NCBI RefSeq assembly: GCF_016827605.1
Contig: NZ_JAEPJQ010000002.1
Span: 1-64,000, forward strand
Direction of reading: 5' to 3'
DNA length: 64,000 bases
Origin: Hyunsoonleella ulvae
GTDB taxonomy: Bacteria > Bacteroidota > Bacteroidia > Flavobacteriales > Flavobacteriaceae
Shown here one piece after another: positions 15,909 to 24,920 of the stretch (position 1 is the first letter of the stretch; every line of letters begins with the position of its first letter). The translations under genes and the position numbers were made by a program. The notes under the pieces are model-generated. The model worked only from the letters and a program-made list of their open reading frames with translations. It made no database searches and was not told the origin of the DNA.

Positions 15909-17023
15909 GATATTATATAGTTTTTATATTCTCCAATTCTCTTTTCCACCCTAATACCGTATATATCATTAAGACTTGCAGCCATCAAATCAAAGTATTT
16001 GTAGTGTATCTCCCAATCGTGTAACCCTTCGGCAAGTTTACTATTATTTGTTACGATTGGCATATTTAACAAATTTGAAATTTGATAGTTGACTTGATTT
16101 AAAGAGACATTATCTGCTTTAATATCAGAATCTCCAATTAGAAAGTTTGGTGTGTCATTTCCCCAATCTATTTGATGAACATCCCAAAAATTAGAATTTT
16201 GGATATCAAAAAACAAAACCTCCCCATTAACAATGGTTTCGTTCTGAGACAGCTTTAAATACTGTAATATCTCTTTGGTTTTATTCTGAAAAGCCTCAGT
16301 ATTATATTTAAATCTGGTACGATAGCATGTTTGCAAACCCTCCCCTTTAATTTGGCCTAGATAAACACTATTGGTATACGCCAAAATAGCTTTTAAGCTT
16401 CCTGTAAGTTCTAGAAAATTTAACTTTTTATCAACTCGCAAAGGGGTAGTTGCTTCTTTTAAACTAATAATATCAAAATCTCCTTTAAAAGTTTTAGATT
16501 TTGTAACGGCTGCAGGTTTAAAGGATTGTAATTGATACATCTTATCTACGCTTACCGTTTTTTTATTAGTACTTAAAAATCCATCTAAATGATACGATTT
16601 AAACTCGGCTGGATGCCCTTCCCAAAGCCTCTCCCCTTTAGCGTTAAACAAAATACCATAAGGCAAACTCGCAATATTAAATTTAGAAAACGTTTCGCCA
16701 TTATAATCAATCGCAACAGCCAACTCCAAGGCATGCTTCTTCATAAATCGCTTTACAATATCAGGATTTTCCTGACTTAAAGACATAATATGAAACCTGT
16801 TAGGGTATTGACGCTGCAAAGACGTTAAATACTTTGATGCATGTATACATGGTCCACACCAAGTTGCCCAAAAATCCACAAAATACAATGAGTTATCATC
16901 ATTCTTGGTCAATAAAGATTTTTGGATATTCTCAGAAATTTTTATTTGCCCGAAAGAAAACAACGGGAAAACAAACAAAAGCATTAAAGGCAAATACCTT
17001 TTTATTTTAGATTTCAAATACAT
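15893..17023 (-). CDS. exported thioredoxin-like protein (TlpA/redoxin type) with Bacteroidota C-terminal extension
   Basis: A 376-residue protein with a signal peptide (about 1-25), then a thioredoxin-fold domain to about residue 150 containing FWATWCGPC (active pair C56 and C59). The ~220-residue C-terminal extension has no family I can name, though its length and placement match Bacteroidota redoxin proteins. Likely a periplasmic disulfide reductase or an envelope protein using the redoxin as a module. Transcribed alone. 17024-17274 separates it from the divergent DUF4197 gene. Confidence 0.82.
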   Translation of the reverse strand: MYLKSKIKRYLPLMLLFVFPLFSFGQIKISENIQKSLLTKNDDNSLYFVDFWATWCGPCIHASKYLTSLQRQYPNRFHIMSLSQENPDIVKRFMKKHALELAVAIDYNGETFSKFNIASLPYGILFNAKGERLWEGHPAEFKSYHLDGFLSTNKKTVSVDKMYQLQSFKPAAVTKSKTFKGDFDIISLKEATTPLRVDKKLNFLELTGSLKAILAYTNSVYLGQIKGEGLQTCYRTRFKYNTEAFQNKTKEILQYLKLSQNETIVNGEVLFFDIQNSNFWDVHQIDWGNDTPNFLIGDSDIKADNVSLNQVNYQISNLLNMPIVTNNSKLAEGLHDWEIHYKYFDLMAASLNDIYGIRVEKRIGEYKNYIISKKTP

Positions 17024-17198
17024 TATAATAAGTTTCTATAACAGTAATAACAAGTATTATGCTAGAATTGTATTTGGTTGGAATTATTTGCAAAATATAA
17101 AAATTTTTGGAACCCTGTGACTTTTTAAAAGGTAATGTGTCTTAAAAGTAAGTTTAGAAATCTGGTTGATTGAGGGATTAATCTGGTTGAAATATAAA

Positions 17199-17238
17199 AG
17201 ACATTTAAATAGTAATATTTGAATGTCTTATTTTTTTT
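17199..17238 (+). terminator. hairpin with T-tract upstream of the DUF4197 promoter
   Basis: A 13-bp stem (17199-17211 with 17216-17228, one T-G wobble) with a GTAA loop, followed by TATTTTTTTT. It precedes the -7 element at 17248, so it cannot attenuate that transcript. No plus-strand gene lies upstream, so it may end an unannotated small transcript from about 17050-17200. Confidence 0.5.
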
Positions 17239-17247
17239 AGTATTCAC

Positions 17248-17255
17248 TATTTTTG
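17248..17255 (+). promoter_or_regulatory. -7 element (TATTTTTG) for DUF4197 gene
   Basis: TATTTTTG matches TAnnTTTG, 20 bases before the ATG at 17275. Confidence 0.45.
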
Positions 17256-17274
17256 AAAATAAAACCCAAATATC

Positions 17275-17982
17275 ATGATACGTAAAATATTTTCTGTTTT
17301 TTTCATTTTCAATCTTGTTGCTTGCGCTGAACTACAAGGTGTTATAGACCAACTGCCCCAAGGTGGTGTTGTAACTAATACCGAAATTGCTTCTGGACTG
17401 CGTCAAGCCCTAGATTTTGGAATAGACAAACAAGTTACCAAACTCACACAAAAAGATGGCTTTTTTAAAAATGAACTTGTTAAAATCCTACTTCCTGAAG
17501 AATTAAGAAAGGTTGATAAAGCATTGCGAGATATAGGTTTAAGCAAACTAGCTGACGAAGGCCTAAAAGTATTGAACAGAGCAGCTGAGGATGCTGTAAA
17601 GGAGGCTACCCCTATTTTTATAAATGCCGTAAAAGGAATCACATTTACAGATGCCAAAAACATTTTATTAGGTAACGATGATGCTGCTACACAATATTTA
17701 ACTTCTAAAACACAATCTGCACTTTACACTAAGTTTAATCCAGTAATTAAAAATTCATTTTCTAAAGTTGGTGCCGATGACATTTGGAATAATTTAATTA
17801 ACAAATACAATACTTTACCTTTTACCAATGACGTAAACCCTGATTTGACCGATTATGTTACCAACGAAGCACTTAAAGGCGTTTATACCATGATAGCTGT
17901 AGAAGAAAAAGAGATACGAAACAAGATAAATTCAAGAACTACAGACTTGCTAAAACGTGTATTTGCGTTGCAAGACCAATAA
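17275..17982 (+). CDS. DUF4197 domain-containing lipoprotein
   Basis: A 235-residue predicted lipoprotein (lipobox FNLVACAEL) followed by the DUF4197 helical domain. Recognisable segments are EIASGLRQALDFGIDKQV, LLPEELRKVDKALRDIGL, FINAVKGITFTDAKNILLG and the ending VTNEALKGVYTMIAVEEKEIR. Family function unknown; conserved in Gram-negative bacteria. Monocistronic, ending at the hairpin 18005-18031. Confidence 0.9.
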   Translation: MIRKIFSVFFIFNLVACAELQGVIDQLPQGGVVTNTEIASGLRQALDFGIDKQVTKLTQKDGFFKNELVKILLPEELRKVDKALRDIGLSKLADEGLKVLNRAAEDAVKEATPIFINAVKGITFTDAKNILLGNDDAATQYLTSKTQSALYTKFNPVIKNSFSKVGADDIWNNLINKYNTLPFTNDVNPDLTDYVTNEALKGVYTMIAVEEKEIRNKINSRTTDLLKRVFALQDQ

Positions 17983-18004
17983 AATACCCGCAAGAGAAAT
18001 AGCC

Positions 18005-18036
18005 AAACCGGATAATTAATTTATTCGGTTTTTTTA
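18005..18036. terminator. bidirectional terminator after the DUF4197 gene
   Basis: Stem AAACCGGATAA (18005-18015) with TTATTCGGTTT (18021-18031), one mismatch, 5-nt loop, T-run on the plus side. It overlaps the stop of the convergent minus-strand gene at 18021. Confidence 0.75.
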
Positions 18037-18521
18037 TACAAGCCATCAAAAACTACGGTAACCTCTTCATCATTTACAATAGTTTCCCAATATTGACGAA
18101 CGGTACCATCCTCATTTAAAGTCCAGGTTACTTTATGGTAATAAGGTTTGCCTTCTTTATTTTTCTCGATATCCGTCTTCAAAATCATTTTATTATTAAA
18201 ACGGTGCCCCTTTAAATGTAAACTCCCGCCATGGTTATCTACCCAAATTTGCTCCCAATGTTTTTTTGCATAATTATAGAAATTAGTGCTGGTACCTGTA
18301 AAACCACCTTTGGCACCGGTCCAGTTCTCCCTTAAAATACAATTGTCTTGAATTTTGTCAATAATATTCGTTCCCGCCAGCGAACCATCAGGTTTGGTAA
18401 CCGTCCAAGTACCTATCCAAAAATCAAATTCTGAATGTTTTTCGGTGCAGCAGTTGCATTTTTTTTCTTGAGCATTAAGCGTTAGGGAAAAGATGGTAAA
18501 GCAAAAAATAAAAATGCGCAT
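18021..18521 (-). CDS. exported hypothetical protein, lipocalin-like/DUF1579-like
   Basis: A 166-residue protein with a signal peptide ending near NAQEK, a Cys cluster (KCNCCTEKH) and a beta-rich body starting EFDFWIGTWTVTKPDG. It then has repeated strand patterns ending EEVTVVFDGLYKK. The FDFWIGTW start is typical of small beta-barrel proteins related to DUF1579/lipocalin-like domains, for which no reaction is assigned. Monocistronic. Confidence 0.7.
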   Translation of the reverse strand: MRIFIFCFTIFSLTLNAQEKKCNCCTEKHSEFDFWIGTWTVTKPDGSLAGTNIIDKIQDNCILRENWTGAKGGFTGTSTNFYNYAKKHWEQIWVDNHGGSLHLKGHRFNNKMILKTDIEKNKEGKPYYHKVTWTLNEDGTVRQYWETIVNDEEVTVVFDGLYKKTE

Positions 18522-18670
18522 AACTTACTGTTTTTCAAATTAATTCACTAAATTTAAAGAAGTTTAAGCATTAATTGTATACGCATTAACATAACATTAC
18601 CAATTAGAGAGAATGTATTACTCTAATATAACTTTATATCATTACATACCATCTCTCAAAACACTTCGAC

Positions 18671-18868
18671 ATGAAAAACATGAGGTCCATTGAGCAACAT
18701 CAGGTTGAGCTGACTAAAGAGTATAAGGCACTTATTGAAAGAGCTTATAACCTAAGGCATACTGATGCGCCTTTGAGTGATTTTTCCGAGTACAAGGCCA
18801 TCAAGCTTCTTAACAAGATAAATAAACTCAACTATCTTCATAGAGAATATCAGCAAACGGCTGTATAA
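18671..18868 (+). CDS. small Lacal_2735-type conserved protein
   Basis: A 65-residue helical protein matching, from memory, the short flavobacterial Lacal_2735 family: RAYNLRHTDAPLSDFSEYKA followed by LLNKINKLNYLHREY. Function unknown. It has a clear ATG, and an in-frame alternative at codon 4. It is free-standing, with no obvious operon partner. Confidence 0.65.
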   Translation: MKNMRSIEQHQVELTKEYKALIERAYNLRHTDAPLSDFSEYKAIKLLNKINKLNYLHREYQQTAV

Positions 18869-18944
18869 AGTTTAGCGTTTCTTTAACGTTCCCATCACAT
18901 CCAAATCATAAATAAACTCGTAATTTATTTAAAACAAGTTTATT

Positions 18945-19091
18945 ATGAGTCCACATTTTTGTAAAGTCGGAAAAATTAAACCAGACGCTAGCAAATTTGT
19001 TAGCATTAAAGAATTAGAAAGAAGAATTAAAAACTTTGTAGATGATATCAGCAAGGTAGAATTTTCTAAAGATGTTCATGGAGCGATTTAA
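18945..19091 (+). CDS. small hypothetical protein, 48 residues
   Basis: An ATG-initiated frame encoding MSPHFCKVGK...FSKDVHGAI. Composition is protein-like: mixed charges, an amphipathic helix around SIKELERRIKNFVDDISKVE. It follows the Lacal_2735-type gene in the same direction. Its last 26 bases overlap the 3' end of the convergent metal-receptor gene (stop at 19066). No family is claimed; confidence is moderate because of its size. Confidence 0.5.
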   Translation: MSPHFCKVGKIKPDASKFVSIKELERRIKNFVDDISKVEFSKDVHGAI

Positions 19092-19851
19092 AGTAAGTAA
19101 ACGCCTTAGCTAATCGCGAACCATACCAAGAAAACATTTCTCCATCAACCAATAGTATTTTTGCTTTTGGATAGAATCTCTTTAGCTCTTGCCTATGCCT
19201 CTCTTTAAAAGGAAAAGGTTCACTTGAAAGTAATACCAATTCTACATCTTCATTTCTATTTAATGTAATCTCGGGATAACGTGCTTTATGCATAATGTTA
19301 TCAAACTTATTAAGCTGCATTAAGAAATCAATAAATGTATTCTTACCAGCCAACATCCATGGTAATCTCCAGATAAAGTAAGCCGTTTTAAAAGGTCGCT
19401 TAGTTTTCATATAGTTCTGAAAAATATCGGCTTCACGACTTATCGTTTCAATAAGTTTACGTGCATAAATATCTTTGTCAAATATCTTACCGTATTGCTT
19501 TATCAGTGCTAAGCTGTCATTTAACGTAAATATATCTGATACATGAACAGGAGCTATACCCTCACAAGCTTCTACTAGAGCCTTAGTATTTTCCTCCTTG
19601 TTGCATAAAATAATGTCTGGTCGCAACTCTTTTATTTTTTCAATATGAACATGCTTTGTACCACCAACAATTGTCGCCTTAGATTTTACAGACAGTGGAT
19701 GAACACAAAACTTAGTAACGCCTACCAAATTATCCTCCAAGCCTAAATCACATAACAATTCGGTTTGGCTGGGCACTAAAGAAACAATCCGTTTTGGAAT
19801 GGCATCAAAACGAATTGTCCTTTGTAATTGATCAATAACTTCAATAGCCAT
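19066..19851 (-). CDS. helical-backbone metal receptor / BtuF-like substrate-binding protein without signal peptide
   Basis: A 261-residue periplasmic-binding-protein type III fold like BtuF and FhuD. The N-terminus PKRIVSLVPSQTELLCDLGL is followed by GVTKFCVHP, GTKHVHIEKIKELRPDIILC, the long helix, and a C-lobe with WYGSRLAKAF. No signal peptide or lipobox is visible at the ATG, which is odd for an ABC transporter component. It lies 3 bases downstream of the MATE gene and is probably co-transcribed with it. The ligand could be cobalamin or a metal chelate. Confidence 0.75.
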   Translation of the reverse strand: MAIEVIDQLQRTIRFDAIPKRIVSLVPSQTELLCDLGLEDNLVGVTKFCVHPLSVKSKATIVGGTKHVHIEKIKELRPDIILCNKEENTKALVEACEGIAPVHVSDIFTLNDSLALIKQYGKIFDKDIYARKLIETISREADIFQNYMKTKRPFKTAYFIWRLPWMLAGKNTFIDFLMQLNKFDNIMHKARYPEITLNRNEDVELVLLSSEPFPFKERHRQELKRFYPKAKILLVDGEMFSWYGSRLAKAFTYFKSLHEHL

Positions 19852-19854
19852 ATA

Positions 19855-21261
19855 CTAAACTTTAACTTTTTTCCATTTGCCCTTTTTAAACCAAATGATA
19901 GCAATAACAGCTATGAGTATTTCTGCCATAGTAATAGCCCAGAATACGCCCTGAGGCCCAAAATTTAAAGTGATGGCCATAACGTAGGCAAAGGGCAATT
20001 GCAACAACCAAAAACAGAAAAAGTTAATATATGTAGGTGTCTTTGTATCTCCAGCTCCATTAAATGCATTTACAACCACCATACCATACGCATAAAAAAT
20101 GTAACCTGCAGCCAAAACACGAAGACACAAACTACCGTATTTTACAACATCAGATGTTTGATTAAATAGTATAATAATGTGTGGTGCAAACACCAAATAC
20201 ACAATAGATACAAACCCCATAAAAATTGCACAATACTTCCCTGTTTTCCAAACAGATTGTTCTGCCCTATCTGGCTTTTCGGCCCCTAAGTTTTGCCCCA
20301 CTAAAGTTGCTGCAGCATTGCTCATTCCCCATGCTGGCATTAAGGTAAACATCATTACCCGTATAGCTATCGTGTAACCTGCCAATACTTCACTACCAAA
20401 TTCGCTCATTATTCTCATTAAGAATACCCAAGAAGACGTACCAATTAAAAACTGACCAATGCCTCCCAAGGATACTTTTATTAGGTTAAGCATTACACCT
20501 ATTTGCAACACTAAATCCTTCACACCAACTTTTATTTTACTAAACCCAAAGAATAAAACCGCCAACTGAAAAATAACAGCGGTTCCCCTTCCAATAGTAG
20601 TAGCAATTGCAGCACCTTCTACTCCATAAGCAGGAACTGGCCCCAATCCAAAAATAAAAATAGGGTCTAAGATGATATTTAAACCATTGGATAAAACCAA
20701 AGTCCACATTGCTATAGACGCATTTCCCGCACCCCGGAAAATAGCATTGATTAAAAACAATAGCATGATTGTAACATTACCACCCAATAGAATTTTGGTA
20801 TAACCATAACCCTCTTCTATTAAATCTGGTTCGCCACCCATTAAGCTTAAAATATCTTTAGGATAAAGTATACCAATAACACTAATGATAATGGCGATAG
20901 CTATTCCCAGAAAAATAACCTGAACCGCTGCACTAGAAGCTCCTTGTATATCCTTTTCCCCCACTCTACGGGCTACAATAGCCGTAGCCGCCATACTTAA
21001 ACCTATAGCAACTGCGTAAACCAAAGTAATTACAGATTCTGTTAAACCAATAGTGGCAACAGCATTTACACTAACTTGAGATACAAACATGATATCCACT
21101 AAAGCAAAAATGGATTCCATAAGCATCTCTAGTATCATGGGAATAGAGAGCATAAAAACAGCTCTTCTAATACTTCCAGAAGTAAACTCTTGCTCTTTAC
21201 CTGTAATGGCAATTTTTAAATAGTTTAGAAATTGTTTAATAGTAATTTTTTGTGATTGCAT
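19855..21261 (-). CDS. MATE family efflux transporter
   Basis: A multidrug and toxin extrusion protein with about 12 membrane segments in two homologous halves (AVFMLSIPMILEMLMESIFA and the later VSLGGIGQFLIGTSSWVF repeat). It exports cationic compounds using Na+ or H+. The frame extends to an ATG at 21315, but MQSQKITIKQF (start 21261, 468 residues) is a more natural N-terminus than the preceding Tyr/Asn-rich stretch. It is co-directional with, and 3 bases from, the metal-receptor gene. Confidence 0.88.
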   Translation of the reverse strand: MQSQKITIKQFLNYLKIAITGKEQEFTSGSIRRAVFMLSIPMILEMLMESIFALVDIMFVSQVSVNAVATIGLTESVITLVYAVAIGLSMAATAIVARRVGEKDIQGASSAAVQVIFLGIAIAIIISVIGILYPKDILSLMGGEPDLIEEGYGYTKILLGGNVTIMLLFLINAIFRGAGNASIAMWTLVLSNGLNIILDPIFIFGLGPVPAYGVEGAAIATTIGRGTAVIFQLAVLFFGFSKIKVGVKDLVLQIGVMLNLIKVSLGGIGQFLIGTSSWVFLMRIMSEFGSEVLAGYTIAIRVMMFTLMPAWGMSNAAATLVGQNLGAEKPDRAEQSVWKTGKYCAIFMGFVSIVYLVFAPHIIILFNQTSDVVKYGSLCLRVLAAGYIFYAYGMVVVNAFNGAGDTKTPTYINFFCFWLLQLPFAYVMAITLNFGPQGVFWAITMAEILIAVIAIIWFKKGKWKKVKV

Positions 21262-21456
21262 TGTAATAATATTATAATAGAAATTTACCAAACACATCAT
21301 AGTATTTGGTATCACTTGTTCGAGAGAACCTCGATAGATCCTGAAGTGGGCTTATACAATCATAACAACAAAGGTGTAGAATTAATTTTAATTTACAAAA
21401 TCATTTTCTCTAGGTGGTTAGTTAAGGTTAATATATATTAGCAAAAAAGAAATTGA

Positions 21457-22131
21457 ATGCTTAAAGCTGTAATTTTTGATATGGATGGTGTCATAATAGA
21501 TAGTGAACCCATGCACCGTAAAGCCTATCATGATATGTTTAAAGACATTGGGATAGATGTTTCAACTGAATTATATGAATCCTTTACAGGACAATCCACA
21601 ATAAATATATGTAAAAAACTGTGTGATTATTTTAATCTAAATGAAAGTCCTGAAGCTCTAGTGGCCCTAAAACGTAAGCATTACAAACAGTTTTTTGATA
21701 CTGATTCTGATTTAGATTTAATTGATGGTGTTTTAGATTTAATAAAGAATTATCATAACAATGGATTAACGTTAGTACTAGGGTCTTCAGCATCAATGAG
21801 TGGTATAAACATGATATTTAACCGTTTTGATTTAAACCAATACTTTAAGGCTAAATTAAGTGGTGCAGACTTAAAACAATCTAAACCCCATCCAGAAATA
21901 TTTGTAAAAGCTGCTGAAGCTTCGGGGTTTGATGCCACAGAATGTATGGTTATTGAAGACTCCACCAATGGTATTCAAGCTGCAAAATCTGCTGGAATTT
22001 ATTGCGTTGGCTATGATAGTTTTCATTCTAAAAACCAAGATTACTCCAATGCTGATAAAGTTATATCAGACTTTAAAGCTATCTATTTTGAAAAAATCGT
22101 AGAAGATTTTAAAAACGTGACTGCCAAATAA
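21457..22131 (+). CDS. HAD-superfamily phosphatase, beta-phosphoglucomutase-like
   Basis: A 224-residue HAD hydrolase subfamily IA. Motif I is FDMDGVIIDSEP (nucleophile D8, acid D10), motif II is VLGSSASMSG, motif III Lys is in QSKPHPEIF and motif IV is VIEDSTNGIQAAKSAG. A helical cap with the EP...RKAYHDMF pattern resembles beta-phosphoglucomutase/GPP phosphatases, so a sugar phosphate or similar small phosphate is the likely substrate. It converges with the Lrp-type gene, with one base between stops. Confidence 0.88.
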   Translation: MLKAVIFDMDGVIIDSEPMHRKAYHDMFKDIGIDVSTELYESFTGQSTINICKKLCDYFNLNESPEALVALKRKHYKQFFDTDSDLDLIDGVLDLIKNYHNNGLTLVLGSSASMSGINMIFNRFDLNQYFKAKLSGADLKQSKPHPEIFVKAAEASGFDATECMVIEDSTNGIQAAKSAGIYCVGYDSFHSKNQDYSNADKVISDFKAIYFEKIVEDFKNVTAK

Positions 22132-22132
22132 G

Positions 22133-22594
22133 TTAAAAGTGATATTCTGTAGTAGCCTTTATTTCCTTTAAAACAAAATAGCTTTCTAAAACACCAATAT
22201 TATTAATCTTAGAAAGTTTTAGTCTTACAAATTCATGGTACTCCTCAAGGCTTCTTAAATTTATCTTTAGAAAGAAATCCACTTTACCAGCCATGTGGTA
22301 ACATTCCTGCACTTCTGGCAGTGCTTTTATTTGTCTATCAAACTTATCAATAAATCCTTCATCATGATAACGTAAGGACACCATACAAATAGCTGTTATG
22401 GGACAATCTATTAGTTTTTTGTTAATTAAAGCAACATACTTTTTAATGTATCCCTTTTTCTCTAAACGCCTGATACGCTCATAAACAGGAGATGCTGTTA
22501 AATGGAGTTGTTTAGCTATATCCTTAGTGGTTTTCTTGGAATCTTGCTGAAGAATACGCAATATATCAAGATCTATATCATCTAATCGTTCCAT
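22133..22594 (-). CDS. Lrp/AsnC family regulator, divergent from threonine catabolism operon
   Basis: A 153-residue Lrp-type regulator: HTH at about 5-55 (DILRILQQDSKKTTKDIAKQ, SPVYERIRRLEKKGYIK) and a RAM domain with CYHMAGKVDFFLKINL. It is encoded divergently from the tdh-like/kbl operon, with a 169-base shared promoter region (22595-22763). In enterobacteria Lrp controls tdh-kbl, so local control of threonine degradation is a reasonable inference. Confidence 0.9.
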   Translation of the reverse strand: MERLDDIDLDILRILQQDSKKTTKDIAKQLHLTASPVYERIRRLEKKGYIKKYVALINKKLIDCPITAICMVSLRYHDEGFIDKFDRQIKALPEVQECYHMAGKVDFFLKINLRSLEEYHEFVRLKLSKINNIGVLESYFVLKEIKATTEYHF

Positions 22595-22763
22595 AGGCAG
22601 TAAAAATTACTTCTAATTCATTAAAACCGTTATTTAAAAAGTAAAAATACACTTAACACACAACAAACACAGAACAAAGTACTTAAATAATTACAATTAA
22701 CAGAATTTTTAATCAAAATAATACACTTATACGTAATTTAGTACTACTTAGAATTTTAATATA

Positions 22764-23717
22764 ATGAGAGAGCATATTCTAATTACTGGAGCTAATGGCC
22801 AACTAGGATCTGTATTAACAAAAGCCCTTCAAGCAAAGTATGGTATTTCAAATGTTATCGCTACAGACATTAAGTTCAATGCAGGTTTTAAAGGTAATTT
22901 TGAGTTTTTAGATGCTACGGATTTCAGCAGCATCAACAATCTTATAAACGAATATAATATTACCCAAATATATCACATGGCAGCTATTTTGTCTGCAAAA
23001 GGGGAACAACATCCGCTAAGAACATGGGAAATCAACAACAAGACATTTCTAAATGTTTTAGAAGCTGCAAGATTAAGCAACGTTAATAAGGTGTTCTATC
23101 CAAGCTCTATTGCGGTATACGGTAAAAATGCACCTAAAAACAATACACCACAAGACTTTTTTCTTATACCCACCACTGTTTATGGCATGAGCAAAGCTTC
23201 GGGAGAGCATTGGGCTAATTACTATTTTTTAAAGTATGGATTAGATGTGCGATCGCTACGATATCCTGGTGTTATAGGGCACCAAACCTCTCCTGGTGGG
23301 GGCACTACAGATTATGCCGTTGATGCTTACCATTATGCCGTTAAGCATGAAATTTATACTTGTTTTTTAAATCAACAGGCAAGTCTACCAATGATTTATA
23401 TGGATGATGCCATTAGAGCTACTATTGAATTAATGGAAGCCCCATGTAACACTATTAAAAGCAGAACATCCTATAACATTGCCAGCATGAGTTTTAATCC
23501 TGAAGAATTAAAAGCCGCCATATCACAACAATTCCCTAATTTTAAAATGGTTTACAAACCAGATTTTAGACAAGATATAGCAGACTCATGGCCGAATAGT
23601 ATAGACGACACAGAAGCTAGAGCAGATTGGGGTTGGTTACCAAATTTTAATTTGGAATCTATGACCATAGACATGATTAAGCACTTAAAAACAAAATACA
23701 AAACAGAAAACGCATAA
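22764..23717 (+). CDS. L-threonine 3-dehydrogenase, epimerase-like (short-chain) type
   Basis: A 317-residue NAD-dependent dehydrogenase of the extended short-chain (UDP-galactose epimerase-like) family. The NAD motif GANGQLG is at residues 8-14 and the catalytic YGMSK is preceded by SSIAVYG and TPQDF. The match to bacterial epimerase-type threonine dehydrogenases and the adjacent kbl gene (3 bases downstream) make oxidation of L-threonine to 2-amino-3-ketobutyrate the likely reaction. It is not related to the zinc-dependent E. coli Tdh. Confidence 0.9.
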   Translation: MREHILITGANGQLGSVLTKALQAKYGISNVIATDIKFNAGFKGNFEFLDATDFSSINNLINEYNITQIYHMAAILSAKGEQHPLRTWEINNKTFLNVLEAARLSNVNKVFYPSSIAVYGKNAPKNNTPQDFFLIPTTVYGMSKASGEHWANYYFLKYGLDVRSLRYPGVIGHQTSPGGGTTDYAVDAYHYAVKHEIYTCFLNQQASLPMIYMDDAIRATIELMEAPCNTIKSRTSYNIASMSFNPEELKAAISQQFPNFKMVYKPDFRQDIADSWPNSIDDTEARADWGWLPNFNLESMTIDMIKHLKTKYKTENA

Positions 23718-23720
23718 GCT

Positions 23721-24908
23721 ATGTACGGACAAATAAAACAACAATTCCAAGCGGACTTAGGTGCCATAAAAGAAAGCGGATTATATAAAAACGAACGCAT
23801 CATTACCTCTAAACAAGGTGCAGAAATCGACACACAATCTAATCCAGATGTACTAAACTTTTGCGCCAATAACTATCTGGGGTTATCCTCCAACGAAACT
23901 GTTATCCAAGCCAGTATTGATACCTTAAAGACACATGGTTTTGGTTTGTCTTCTGTGCGCTTTATTTGTGGTACACAGGATATCCATAAAGCACTAGAAC
24001 AAAAAACTGCTGAGTTTCTGGGTATGGAAGATTGCATTTTGTATGCTGCTGCATTTGATGCCAATGGCGGTTTATTCGAACCGCTATTGTCCAAAGAAGA
24101 TGCGATTATTTCAGATGAACTAAACCACGCCTCCATTATAGATGGGGTACGCCTATGCAAGGCACAGCGCTTTAGGTACAAGAATTGTGATATGGAAGAT
24201 TTAGAGCTGCAATTACAAGCAGCCTCTTCAGCTAGAAGAAAAATTATTGTTTCTGATGGTTCTTTCTCTATGGACGGTAAAATTGCTCCCTTAGATAAAA
24301 TTTGCGACTTGGCAGATAAATATGAAGCTTTAGTAATGATAGATGAATGCCATTCCACAGGTTTTATAGGAAAAACAGGTAGAGGAGTTCATGAATATCA
24401 CAACGTAATGGATCGTGTAGATATTATTACTGGAACTTACGGGAAAGCACTTGGCGGTGCCTCAGGTGGTTTTACCGCAGCCAGAAAAGAAATTGTAGAT
24501 TTACTAAGACAACATTCTAGACCCTATTTGTTTTCCAATACCCTTGCCCCTGCCATTGTAGGCGCAACGCTAAAAGTATTCGATATTATTTCTAAAGACA
24601 CAACCTTAAGGGATAAATTAGAAAATAACACCCACTTCTTTAGAAATGAAATGACAAAAGCTGGTTTCGATATCATCCCTGGAATCCATCCCATCGTACC
24701 CATTATGCTTTACGATGCAAAACTGGCACAAACTTTTGCTAGAATGTTATTAGAAGAAGGTATTTATGTTATTGGATTCTTCTACCCAGTAGTACCAAAA
24801 GACAAAGCTAGAATACGAGTGCAACTATCTGCTGCTCATGATACAGAACATATACAAAAAGCAATTGATGCCTTTACTAAAATTGGCAAACAGCTAGAAG
24901 TAATTTAA
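23721..24908 (+). CDS. kbl: glycine C-acetyltransferase (2-amino-3-ketobutyrate CoA ligase)
   Basis: A 395-residue PLP enzyme of the alpha-oxoamine synthase family that cleaves 2-amino-3-ketobutyrate with CoA to glycine and acetyl-CoA. Seen: [23 protein letters not shown], the PLP His in [21 protein letters not shown] and the PLP Lys in [14 protein letters not shown]. Full length. Second gene of the threonine-to-glycine operon. Confidence 0.95.
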   Translation: MYGQIKQQFQADLGAIKESGLYKNERIITSKQGAEIDTQSNPDVLNFCANNYLGLSSNETVIQASIDTLKTHGFGLSSVRFICGTQDIHKALEQKTAEFLGMEDCILYAAAFDANGGLFEPLLSKEDAIISDELNHASIIDGVRLCKAQRFRYKNCDMEDLELQLQAASSARRKIIVSDGSFSMDGKIAPLDKICDLADKYEALVMIDECHSTGFIGKTGRGVHEYHNVMDRVDIITGTYGKALGGASGGFTAARKEIVDLLRQHSRPYLFSNTLAPAIVGATLKVFDIISKDTTLRDKLENNTHFFRNEMTKAGFDIIPGIHPIVPIMLYDAKLAQTFARMLLEEGIYVIGFFYPVVPKDKARIRVQLSAAHDTEHIQKAIDAFTKIGKQLEVI

Positions 24909-24920
24909 TTGAGACAACTA

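Noticed and set aside
21262-21315. Longer N-terminus of the MATE transporter (MIPNTMMCLVNFYYNII...)
   Set aside because: The extension is atypical for the family and the internal ATG at 21261 gives the usual start.
23873-24358. Minus-strand frame of 161 codons inside kbl
   Set aside because: Shadow of the PLP enzyme; Ser/Leu-rich translation typical of antisense frames.
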